Positions 37,608 through 46,376 of a DNA stretch of 64,000 nt are shown in pieces (positions within the stretch are counted from its first letter, which is position 1; every line of letters starts with the position of its first letter). The notes under the pieces are model-generated. The model was not told where the DNA came from and ran no database searches. It saw only the letters and a program-made list of their open reading frames with translations. The stretch is taken from positions 1 to 64,000 of the forward strand of contig CAWKFA010000009.1 of assembly GCA_963848825.1 (NCBI GenBank), in the 5' to 3' direction. This DNA comes from CAVVSQ01 sp963848825 (lineage in GTDB: Bacteria > Planctomycetota > Planctomycetia > Gemmatales > Gemmataceae). Position numbers and translations under genes: made by a program.

Positions 37608-38282
37608 TCAAGGGGTGGTCAAAGAATTAGACGACGGGAAGATCGCCGGAGCCGGGCGCACGAGTTCGACAGCAAACCGTGACTTGAAAACCTGGAATGA
37701 CGGGCAGTCCACGAAACTCGCCAAGATTCGGGCCAAAGTCGTTTCCCCGCATTTCCGACAACTATCGCCGCTGCGAAACCGCAAATGGCCGTTGAAGTCC
37801 GTCAGAGCACGGAACACCTGGCGGAATCCCAGCCCGCTTTGCGGGCTGCCATCACTTTTACGACCATACCGAGTTGCGCTTCCTGCAGGGCCAAAGAGAT
37901 CGCTTCATTGTGCTTCGTCAGATGTGCGTACTCAGCGCAAGTCCGCAGACTGGCGAGCAGGCCCGGCCAAGATCTACGACGCAGAACAAAGCCACGCCGT
38001 TTTCAGCCTGGAAGCCGACAAGTGCGGGAAACGGCGATTCCGCGTGTTCGGCGCAGCCCGGGCCATCTCGTAGAGTGCGGCCATGAGGCCATTGGCGACA
38101 GTTTCGTGGAAACCGGCTGCTTGAGCAGATCGAGAGAAGCGAATTGCATAAAGTTGCCAATGCGTTGGTGACTGATTCGGCGAATCACTCTCCAACTCAT
38201 CCTCGGATGAAATCGAAATGAACTCTGCGGTGCGAGTGTCCACACGGGCTAGTTTCTTTTTGCGATTCAGCGAATTGTGCAA
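37608..38282 (-). CDS. Histidine-kinase-like ATPase (anti-sigma type), frameshifted
   Basis: MHNSLNRKKKLARVDTRTAE then GFHETVANGLMAALYEMA begins a HATPase-like fold; EHAESPFPALVGFQAENGVA and LFCVVDLG follow in a second frame. LASLRTCAEYAHLTKHNEAI then SLALQ comes in a third, and VFRALTDFNGHLRFRSGD at the end. These match the ATP-binding partner commonly encoded with DUF4325 STAS-like proteins. No HisKA phosphoacceptor domain is seen, so it is an anti-sigma/GHKL-type ATPase rather than a sensor kinase. Frame changes near 38060, 37975 and 37830. First gene of the cassette. Confidence 0.6.
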
Positions 38283-38327
38283 TCCGAGACGGGAAGGGAA
38301 TTCATTTAGTGACTGTCCGAGCGGGGA

Positions 38328-38510
38328 TTAGACGATGGCGGCGGCGGGGCGGGATAGCGTCTGGCCCGATACCTCTCGTAGGCAGCCGTATTCGAGTAGG
38401 GCGGGAAGTGTTGTATGACGAAGTCCGTTGACGAAGTCGCTGACCGAGCGGTTTCGTTGGACGGCCCACTGAATATGTTCGACCTGTTCCGCAGTCAGCC
38501 AGTTGTTCAT
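38328..38510 (-). CDS. Short unknown protein or C-terminal fragment
   Basis: MNNWLTAEQVEHIQWAVQRN then SVSDFVNGLRHTTLPALLEY is a plausible helical peptide upstream of the ATPase gene. The wider interval 38511-39012 shows several partial minus-strand frames (VLDAAAGEDIEITRAKQ; DDTLDSHNESYCTGKHI) that may belong to one frameshifted protein, but no family was recognised and no single start could be defended. Low confidence that this is a complete gene. Confidence 0.3.
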   Translation of the reverse strand: MNNWLTAEQVEHIQWAVQRNRSVSDFVNGLRHTTLPALLEYGCLREVSGQTLSRPAAAIV

Positions 38511-39012
38511 TTGTTCTTCCCAGCATCGTTAGCCTCGGCGTTTGCCGGATTTCCTGCATCAGTTTGTCAACGTGGTGTCGTCGCATGTGGCTAACGCTTG
38601 TAAGGCGTCCGGAAGGTGAAGAATATGCTTCTTGGTCGGCTCTGCTATGTGTTTCCCAGTACAGTAAGATTCGTTGTGAGAGTCCAAGGTGTCGTCGGCG
38701 GGCGGTGATTTGTGCGTCGGCGAGATAACCCCGAAATTCCCCGCCGCTCTTGCCTTTGCTTCGCACGGGTGATCTCGATGTCCTCACCAGCCGCCGCGTC
38801 CAGCACCGCATTTTTTGCTTGGCTCGCCGTTTCTCGCAAGCCTTTATCCCTTTCCTAATTGAATGTTCACTTATCCCAGCGTAGGATATTTGCATTATCG
38901 CGGCAATGAGCCTCTTCGCATGATTCAGAAGCCGACGTCCCGCCGCTGTCAGCCAAGAATCGCCCCAAACGGCCCCTGAGCGAGCAAGAACTGTCCGTAT
39001 TTCCGGTACCCA

Positions 39013-41788
39013 ATGACGCCCGAACAAAAAGCCCGGCAGCAAATCGACCGGCAGCTTGAACAAGCGGCTGGGTCGTGCAGGACTACCGAGAGATGAACAT
39101 CTCGGCGGGCCTGGGCGTCGCCGTGCGCGAGTTCCCGCTCAAGAGCGGCGACGGCCGACTACCTGCTCTACGCCGACGGCAGGGCCATCGGCGTCGTCGA
39201 GGCCAAGCCCGAAGGGCACACCCTCACCGGCGTCGAAACGCAGTCCGGCAAGTACCTGGACGGGCTGCCCGCCGAACCTGCCGCATTACCGCCTGCCGCT
39301 GCCGTTCGCCTACGAATCCACCGGGGACCGTCACGCAGTTCACCAACGCCCTGGAGCCGGACGCCCGCAGCCGGGAAGTCTTCACCTTCCACCGGCCCGA
39401 AGAGCTGATCCGCCTGGTCAAGCTCGACGAGCAGGTGCGCGGCGCTGCTGCGGCAGATGCCGCCGCTGAACACCGAGCGTCTGTGGCGGGTCCAGATCGA
39501 GAGCGTCCACAACCTCGAAACGTCGCTGGCCGACAACCGGCCTCGCTCCCTGATCCAGATGGCGACCGGCAGCGGCAAGACCTTCACCGCCGTCATCCTT
39601 CTGCTACCGGCTCATCAAGTTCGCCAGGGCCAAGCGCATCCTCTTCCTGGTGGACCGCAACAACCTGGGCAAGCAGACGCTCAACGAGTTCCAGCAGTTC
39701 GTCAGCCCGTACAACGGCTACAAGTTCACCGAGGAATACGCCGTCCAGCACCTGAAGAAGAACACCATCGACCCGGCCGCCAAGGTCTGCATCACGACGA
39801 TCCAGCGGCTCTACTCGATGCTCAAGGGCGAGGAGGACTTCCCCGAAGAGAACGAGGAAGGCTCGCTGTTCGAGGCGGAGAGCGTCGCTGCTCAAGGAGC
39901 CGCTGCCGGTCGTCTACAACCCGAAGATCCCCATCGAGACGTTCGATTTCATCGTCGTCGATGAGTGCCACCGCTAGCATTTACAACATCTGGCGGCAGG
40001 TGCTCGACTACTTCGACGCCTTCCTGATCGGCCTGACCGCCACGCCCACCGCCCAGACCATCGGCTTCTTCAACGGCAACCTGGTGCAGGACTACACCCA
40101 CGAGCAGGCCGTCGCCGATGGCGTGAACGTCGGCTACGACGTGTACCGCATCGAAACGAAGATCACCACGGACGGGGCCAAGCTCGCCCGAGAGCCGGGC
40201 GTCTTCGTGCCGCACCGGGACCGGCGCACCAAGGGCAAGAAGTACAAGGAACTGGACGACGACCTGACCTACACGGCCAACCAGCTCGACCGGGACGTGG
40301 TGGCCGAGAACCAGATCCGGCTGGTCATCCGCACCTTCAGGGACAAGCTGCCGGAAATCTTTCCCGGCCGCACCGAGGTGCCCAAGACGCTGGTCTTCGC
40401 CAAGACCGACCTGCACGCCGAGGACATCGTGCGGATCATCCGCGAGGAGTTCGGCAAGGGCAACGACTTCTGCCAGAAGATCACGTCGAAGACCACCGGC
40501 AAGAAGCCCGAAGACCTGCTGGCCGAGTTCCGCAACACCTACTATCCCCCGCATCGCCGTCACCGTGGACATGATCGCCACCGGCACGGACGTGAAGCCG
40601 CTGGAATGCCTGCTGTTCATGCGGAACATCCGGTCGCTGTCCTACTTCGAGCAGATGAAGGGGCGCGGCTGCCGCGTCATCGACCCCGACGCCCTGCAGA
40701 TGGTGACGCCCGACGCCAGGCACAAGACGCATTTCGTCATCGTGGATGCGGTCGGCGTGTGCGAGGACGAGAAGGCGGCGACGAAGCCGCTGGACCGCAA
40801 GCCGTCCGTGCCGCTCGACAAGATGCTGGCCGCGGTCGCCGCCGGTGCCGCCGACGCCGATCTGGTCTCGACGCTGGCCGCCCGGCTGGCCCGGCTGGAC
40901 CGGCAGCTCGACGCCGATCAGCAGGCAGCCATCGCCAAGGCGGCCGGGCGGCAAGGCATTGGCCGCCCTGCGCGCCGAGCTGCTGCAGCAGCATCGACCC
41001 GGACGTGAACACGCAACAGGCGGTGGAGAAGTTCAGCTTCCCGCCGGACCAGGAGCCGACCGAGAAGCAGCTGCAGCAGGTCGAGCAGGAGCGGATGCGG
41101 GCGGCCCTGAAGCCGTTCCACAACCCGAAGCTGCGCAACGCGATCCTGGCGGCCAAGGGACGCTGGAACAGGTCATCGACGAGCAGACCCCGGACCAGCT
41201 GCATCCGGGCGGGCTTCGACGCGGCGGCGCTGGAGAAGGCCAGGTCGATGCTGACGAGCTTCCGGCAGTTCATCGAAGACAACAAGGACGAGATCGAGGC
41301 GCTGAAGGTGCTCTACAGCCGGCCGTACCGGGCCGGGCTGCGTACAGCCAGGTGAAGGAACTGGCGGCAGGCGATCCAGCAGCCGCCGCACTAGCTCGAC
41401 ACCCGAACGGCTCTGGCAGGCGTTCGAGGCCGTCGAGCCGGACAAGGTGAAGGCCCACGGCGGCAAGCAACTGGTGGACGTGATCGCCCTGGTGCGGCAC
41501 GCCCTCGACCCGAACACGCCGCTCGCCCCGGTCGGCATGACGGTGGAGGAGCGGTATCAGCAGTGGCTGGCCGAGCAGGCCGCGGCCGGCGTGACGTTCA
41601 CGCCCGAACAGCGGCAATGGCTGGACGCCATCAAGGACCACATCGCCACCAGCCTGAGCATCGAGCAGGACGACTTCGAAGAGGTGCCGTTCAACCAGAT
41701 CGGCGGGCTGGGCCGGGCGTATGAACTGTTCGGGCGACAGGCTGCAGCGGCATTCTTGGATGAACTGAACACGAGGTTGGCGGCATAA
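39013..41788 (+). CDS. hsdR: Type I restriction enzyme R subunit (many frameshifts)
   Basis: The motor and nuclease subunit of a type I system. Start MTPEQKARQQIDRQLEQAG. The N-terminal nuclease is ADYLLYADGRAIGVVEAKPE (PD-ExK). The SF2 helicase has Walker A SLIQMATGSGKTFTA, RILFLVDRNNLGKQTLNEF, DFIVVDECHRSIYNIW (DECH box), LIGLTATPTAQT, KTLVFAKTDLHAEDIVRII and ECLLFMRNIRSLSYFEQMKG-RGCR (motif VI). The C-terminal helical region is FIEDNKDEIEALKVLYSRPY ... QIGGLGRAYELFG. About ten single-base frame changes break the gene (e.g. near 39060, 39150, 39280, 39330, 39605, 39890, 39975, 40550, 40945, 40990, 41160, 41345). Very GC-rich. Either indel-damaged sequence or a decayed gene. Confidence 0.85.
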
Positions 41789-41812
41789 TGTTTCTTGAAG
41801 CGGAGGTTTCAA

Positions 41813-42061
41813 ATGGAAGGCGAGGTCGTTGAAATAAATCAACAGCGTGGAATGGCAGCGGTTCTCACAGAAAACGGTGAATACTCGATCATTGAACTGC
41901 TCGGCGATGAAGTTGAGGTTGGCGATCACATTCAATGGCACGGGGATTTTCCGTTGGGTTCGGAGCCGATTAAGAATCTAACGCAGGAATGCCAGATGGA
42001 TGTATTTTTTCAAAATCACTGCGTTCCCAAAGCGCAACTAAAGCAGCAGTTGCTTTACTGA
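41813..42061 (+). CDS. Small conserved-looking protein between hsdR and hsdS
   Basis: MEGEVVEINQQRGMAAVLTE then GEYSIIELLGDEVEVGDHIQ looks like a small beta-barrel (OB or KOW-like), followed by a polar tail; 82 aa. GGAGG at 41802-41806 lies 6 nt before ATG 41813. It sits 24 nt after hsdR and 15 nt before hsdS, so it is part of the restriction operon. Its role there is unknown; nucleic-acid binding is a guess from the fold pattern. Confidence 0.65.
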   Translation: MEGEVVEINQQRGMAAVLTENGEYSIIELLGDEVEVGDHIQWHGDFPLGSEPIKNLTQECQMDVFFQNHCVPKAQLKQQLLY

Positions 42062-42076
42062 AAGCCAAATTACCGA

Positions 42077-43717
42077 ATGAGTCAGAAATCGGACCCTTCA
42101 TCGAATGGCGATGAGATTGACGCAACCAACCTTCCGCCATTACCGCATGGTTGGTGCTGGGTCACGTTGTCTTCCGTTGCTAGGATCGATGGCGGAATCA
42201 CCAAGGATCAAAAGCGACAGCGCACTGGCACGATGCGAGAAGTACCGTACCTGCGAGTTGCCAACGTCCAGCGTGGCTTTCTTGATCTTCAAGAGATGAA
42301 GACGATCCTTGCCGATGATTCTGAAATCGCGGCGCTTCGACTTCAGAAGGGTGATATCCTTTTCACCGAGGGAGGCGACCGAGACAAACTTGGCAGGGGT
42401 TGGGTTTGGAACGACGAGATTGAAGAGTGCATCCATCAGAACCACATCTTTCGAGCAAGACCTATCCCCTCGATTGCAGAGCCAAAGTTCATTTCATTTC
42501 ACGGGAATTTCTTTGGGCAAAAATGGTTTACCCGTACAGGAAAACAAACGACGAACCTTGCCTCGATTAACAAGGGCGTCCTCAGCCGGTTTCCTGTTCC
42601 GCTGGCTCCCCTGAACGAGCAGCATCGAATCGTCGCCAAAATCGAGGAACTGTTCTCGGACCTGGATGCCGGGGTAGCCGCCTTGAAGCGGGTTAAGGCA
42701 AATCTCAGGCGTTACCGTGCTGCTGTCCTCAAAGCCGCCATCGAAGGCAAGCTCACGGAGCAATGGCGGGCCGAGCATCCCGAGACCGAACCGGCGTCGA
42801 AACTACTTGGACGCATCTTGACCGAGCGGCGCAAGAAGTGGGAAGCCGACCAACTCGCCAAGTTTGGCGCTGCCAAGAAGGAGCCGCCGAAGAATTGGAA
42901 AGAGAAGTATATCGAGCCTGCTGGACCCGACACAACTGGGATGTCTGTGCTGCCAATGGGATGGTGTTGGACTTCACTGGGACATTGTTTTGAAGTGCAT
43001 GTGGGAGCAACTCCTAGCCGTAAAGAATCCTCTTATTGGAGTGGTGTCATTCCCTGGATTAGTTCTGGCCAAATCCAGTTTTGCCGGATCAAGGAAGCAA
43101 GGGAGTATATCACCGAGGAAGGACTTGCCAACAGCAGCACAGTCCTGAATCCCAGACACTCGATTCTTCTTGGTATGATCGGCGAAGGTCGTACAAGGGG
43201 CCAAGTAGCTATTCTAGACATCGAAGCCTGCAATAATCAAAATTCTGCGGCCATTTGGGTTTCAAAAACTCCGGTCCTGACGGAATTCATCTATTACTGG
43301 CTGTGGTCGCAGTATGAAACGACAAGACGAAATAGTTCGGGTAACAATCAGCCAGCACTAAATCGATCTCGTGTAGAGCAAATCATGTTTCCTTTGCCGC
43401 CTCTTACCGAACAACAAAAAATCGTCGCCGACGTAGAGCGACTTTTATCCAATATCGACGAGGCAGAGTCGCAGGTTTATGTCAACCTCATCTGTGCAGC
43501 CCGTTTGCGCCAGAGCATTCTCAAGCAAGCCTTTGAGGGGAAGCTGGTCCCGCAAGACCCGAGGGATGAACCGGCGAGTGCGCTGCTGGAGCGGCTGCGT
43601 GCAAGCCGGTCGGGTCATGAAGAGAACCGCGAGGCGAACAACCTGGTCCGAAACCGTAGTCGCCGAGCACCGGCGAGCAAATTGAAAAAGGTGGCGGAAC
43701 GCGATGGCTCTCATTGA
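42077..43717 (+). CDS. hsdS: Type I restriction enzyme S subunit
   Basis: Specificity subunit, 546 aa, intact. Two target-recognition domains: PLPHGWCWVTLSSVARIDGG ... and VLPMGWCWTSLGHCFEVHVG with GATPSRKESSYWSGVIPWIS, each followed by the coiled-coil spacer beginning PPLTEQQKIVADVERLLSNI or PLNEQHRIVAKIEELFSDLD. Conserved helices follow (LRRYRAAVLKAAIEGKLTEQ; LRQSILKQAFEGKLVPQDP). The central extension with ERRKKWEADQLAKFGAAKKE is typical of this HsdS subtype. Lower GC than hsdR and no frameshift. Overlaps the next gene by 14 nt. Confidence 0.92.
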   Translation: MSQKSDPSSNGDEIDATNLPPLPHGWCWVTLSSVARIDGGITKDQKRQRTGTMREVPYLRVANVQRGFLDLQEMKTILADDSEIAALRLQKGDILFTEGGDRDKLGRGWVWNDEIEECIHQNHIFRARPIPSIAEPKFISFHGNFFGQKWFTRTGKQTTNLASINKGVLSRFPVPLAPLNEQHRIVAKIEELFSDLDAGVAALKRVKANLRRYRAAVLKAAIEGKLTEQWRAEHPETEPASKLLGRILTERRKKWEADQLAKFGAAKKEPPKNWKEKYIEPAGPDTTGMSVLPMGWCWTSLGHCFEVHVGATPSRKESSYWSGVIPWISSGQIQFCRIKEAREYITEEGLANSSTVLNPRHSILLGMIGEGRTRGQVAILDIEACNNQNSAAIWVSKTPVLTEFIYYWLWSQYETTRRNSSGNNQPALNRSRVEQIMFPLPPLTEQQKIVADVERLLSNIDEAESQVYVNLICAARLRQSILKQAFEGKLVPQDPRDEPASALLERLRASRSGHEENREANNLVRNRSRRAPASKLKKVAERDGSH

Positions 43718-43990
43718 ACTACAACAACTCGTTACCCAGGGGAAGTCCGATGGGCTGGAGTTCAGAAATCAACCGGCGATCTCAAGGGCGGTATGGAGAC
43801 GCTTTGCGGATTTCTGAACGGCAACGGAGGGCGCGTTCTCTTCGGCGTTCTTGCCGATGGCCGAATCGTTGGCCAAACGATATCGGACGCCACCATCCGC
43901 GATGTCACTGCGGAACTCATCAAGTTGGATCCTCCGGCCACGATTTTATCCGAACGTATCCCGGTGGCAGATTCGCGGGACGGCCCGGCA
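43704..43990 (+). pseudogene. AlbA_2/Schlafen-type ATP-binding regulator, 5' part of an interrupted gene
   Basis: ATG 43704, MALIELQQLVTQGKSDGLEF, continues after a one-base shift near 43770 as TGDLKGGMETLCGFLNGNGG with RVLFGVLADGRIVGQTISDA, the AlbA_2 (divergent AAA-4/Schlafen-like) domain found in RecG-like regulators near type I systems. The reading stops making sense at about 43985-44000, where unrelated DNA begins. The C-terminal part of the same protein type resumes at about 45765, so the gene was split by an insertion with loss of the middle (roughly 200 residues compared with usual lengths). Confidence 0.7.
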
Positions 43991-44180
43991 GGTTTCCTTC
44001 CAAGCGCATTCTGAGGCAGAGAATCATTTTCGCCGGGTCCAGTTTCCGCCGATCCTGGGGCCGGGTCGATTCGTATGGGTGGCATTTTTTGCAAGCATCG
44101 CAGTGAAAGCGCTGCGAACCATTCCGATTTTTCCCGAAATTCCGCATTTCATTCTGGCAATTTGCGCACCGCATGACCAA
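43990..44180 (-). mobile_element. Transposase N-terminal remnant
   Basis: MVMRCANCQNEMRNFGKNRN then GSQRFHCDACKKCHPYESTR and LDPAKMILCLRMRLEGN is the zinc-ribbon DNA-binding head of an IS1-like transposase. Only about 63 residues remain; reading then enters the AlbA_2 gene. No terminal inverted repeats or target duplication were identified. The 44181-44503 interval has no gene supported. Confidence 0.6.
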
Positions 44181-44503
44181 CCACCTTTTCTTTGCTTTGG
44201 CGGATGGCTAGAATTGCGATTGTGAAGGCCGCATTCTGGCTTTACCGCCGGTTTGTGTCTGCCCCTGGCTTCGTGCCAACGCTGGCCGACCGAAAAAATC
44301 GGCCAGCGAAACAAAAAGCGAGAGTTTGCTATTGCGCTTGAACCTCGAGAAAAAACGGCTTTCGGGGAAGCAGCTAATTTATCCGGCGTACCCTTGACGG
44401 TATGGACGTCTGCGTCGCAATGCAATGCAAGAGCTTGGCGCTGTCGGCAGACAGCCAGCATTTTTAGATCAAGGACGAAAGTGATTTTTTAGGCGAAGTC
44501 ACG

Positions 44504-44989
44504 ATGGCCGCTCTTCCTGTTTTGGAAAAAGATGTCGAGGCTATTTTGGCTTCGAACAAGTTGTCGATTACCGGACATTATATTTGGCAGAAGGGTTCGC
44601 ACAAGTCATGGGCGCGAATTGACATTGATGTCGCCATTAACGATGACAGAATAAAAGGCGTCCAGCTTCGTTTGGTTATTTCTTTATCGTTGCTGGATGA
44701 GAAAAGGGATTTTAGCATTTCTCTGGAATAATGTACCCGTCCGCAGGCTCGATATTGCAGGAACGCATAACAATCGCCACAGCAACTCGGAAAAATGGTG
44801 CGACCAAACGCATAAGCACGCTTGCGCGATGCATGCTGGGATAGGTTCGCCTACACTCCTGATGATATTACAGAAACGACAACGCAGGGCGTCTTAAAGC
44901 AATTTTGCGCCAAATGCGGAATCAATTGTTCGGCAACTATTGCCAGTGATCCAGCCGCGAAGGGAGGTCTTTATGATGACCTGTAACGA
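44504..44989 (+). CDS. Unknown protein paired with DUF1828 (two frameshifts)
   Basis: MAALPVLEKDVEAILASNKL and GHYIWQKGSHKSWARIDIDV, then LVISLSLLDEKRDFSISL. After shifts near 44728 and 44815 come LLWNNVPVRRLDIAGTHNNR, WCDQTHKHA, DRFAYTPDDITETTT and LKQFCAKCGINC, ending TAA 44987-44989. It overlaps the DUF1828 gene start by about 16 nt, so the two are co-translated. Small proteins with H-x-H and late Cys of this type are often encoded directly before DUF1828 genes, but no function is known to me. Confidence 0.5.
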
Positions 44990-45736
44990 GCTTGTTGATT
45001 CCTACGTATCAACAATAAGAGAATCAATCCATTGCAGACCGACTAATGGCCGTCTAGCAATGGTATTTCCATTTCTTTATCCAGATCATGACAACGTTGA
45101 AATGTTCGTCCGCGAATCCCAGGATTATATGATGGTCAGCGATTTAGGACAAACACTGGCGATTGGATACCATCGGACTAGACTTTTATGCAAGCGGCCG
45201 AACGGCTTTTCAAGTGGAGCGGATAGCAACCGGCTATAATGTCGAAGTTCGCGACGGTGTTCTTTGCAAGCGATGCACAAAAGGAATCTGTTGGCGAGGC
45301 GATGTCTGACGTTATTTCAGCTTGCATGGCCATTGGCGATTTGGCTTACGGTAGCCGTGGCTATCAGCCGATGACATTTAATGAAGAGGTCTCAAAATAT
45401 CTTTTGATTAACGACTTTAAGCCGGAACGAAATTATCAAATAACCGGACGTTTTGGAACCCATTATCACGTCGATTTTAGCGTGATGGAACAAAGTCGTG
45501 TCACTCACATACAAACTCTTTCTTCGCGAACACAAGGTGGTTCAAGGAAGTGGGTCAATCAGACATATCGAATGTGGAGTGACATTTCCACTGGAAACGT
45601 AGTTGTCAAAAAAGCCAGTCTCATTAATGACGATTCCCCGGTCAGGCCCGATGATCTTAAACTGTTGGAGACGGTGTCGGATGTTTATCGTTGGAGCGAT
45701 CGCGCACGCTTTGCTGCGGCGCTCCGAGCCGCTTAA
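44974..45736 (+). CDS. DUF1828 (and DUF1829-like) protein (one frameshift)
   Basis: ATG 44974 (or 44977) with GGGAGG 5-8 nt upstream. CNELVDSYVSTIRESIHCRP, LAMVFPFLYPDHDNVEMFV and YMMVSDLGQTLAIGY give the DUF1828 pattern. After a shift near 45195-45240 it continues FATVFFASDAQKESVGEAMS, YQITGRFGTHYHVDFSVMEQ and DVYRWSDRARFAAALRA, as in DUF1829. The domain pair occurs on mobile elements and phage-related loci; biochemical role unknown. AT-richer than flanking hsdR/hsdM, consistent with recent acquisition together with the upstream partner. Confidence 0.65.
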
Positions 45737-45764
45737 ATTTGCAACGCAAAGCTAGGACAGTATC

Positions 45765-46243
45765 CAATTTTCGATAACCGCCTTGAAATTAGCAGCACTG
45801 GAACGCTTCCCTTCGATCTCACGGTAGAAGATCTCAACGCGAGCATATCTCGCCCACGCAATCCATTGTTGGCAGAGGTGTTCTATCGCAGGGGTTTGAT
45901 CGAGCGCTGGGGAAGAGGCACGCAACGACTGGTCGAACTATGTGTTCAGGCGGGACATCCCGAACCAGAATTCGAGGTACGCTCCGGAGAAGTAGTCGTT
46001 AGGTTCATTCCGTCCGGCTATATTCCGCCCCATCGCGTCAGCCATGACCTCACCGACCGTCAACGCCGTATTCTCCACATTCTAAGCGGCCGCGGCCAGT
46101 GCCGATTGTCAGAGATTCTGGCTGGATTTGATAACCCGGTCCCACGAACAACACTCAAAGACGACCTGCGCATGCTGCGTAACCTCAGCCTGATCGACTC
46201 GGGCGGACGTGGTCCCGGGGCCCGATGGTGGCTCAAGATTTAA
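45765..46243 (+). pseudogene. AlbA_2-type regulator, 3' part (HATPase_c_4-like and winged helix)
   Basis: FDNRLEISSTGTLPFDLTVE, NPLLAEVFYRRGLIERWGRG and TQRLVELCVQAGHPEPEFEV form the conserved C-terminal block of AlbA_2/RecG-like regulators (HATPase_c_4-like). A winged-helix segment follows, DLTDRQRRILHILSGRGQCR ... TLKDDLRMLRNLSLIDSGG. It continues the gene begun at 43704; the middle is replaced by the insertion. No start signal precedes it. Confidence 0.65.
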
Positions 46244-46280
46244 GTCGCCTGATGAAACGGAAAGAGTCAACAGGGACAGA

Positions 46281-46370
46281 AAAGGACGGAGAAGGACGGA
46301 GAAGGACGGAGAAGGACGGAGAAGGACGGAAAAGGACGGAAAAGGACGGAAAAGGACGGAAAAGGACGAA
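46281..46370 (+). repeat. 10-bp tandem repeat (RAAGGACGGA)x9 before hsdM
   Basis: Nine consecutive decanucleotides: GAAGGACGGA and AAAGGACGGA variants, the last AAAGGACGAA, with a degenerate tenth (CAGGGACAGA) at 46271. The array ends 6 nt before ATG 46377 of hsdM. Every unit carries AAGGA, so ribosome-binding-site-like sequences are reiterated. An open frame in phase with hsdM runs through the array. Confidence 0.9.
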
Positions 46371-46376
46371 ACCTCC

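Noticed and set aside
43990..44180. Complete insertion sequence
   Set aside because: Only the zinc-ribbon head of the transposase remains, and no terminal inverted repeats or target-site duplication could be identified.
46281..46370. Possible CRISPR array
   Set aside because: The units are 10 bp, contiguous and without spacers; it is a simple tandem repeat.
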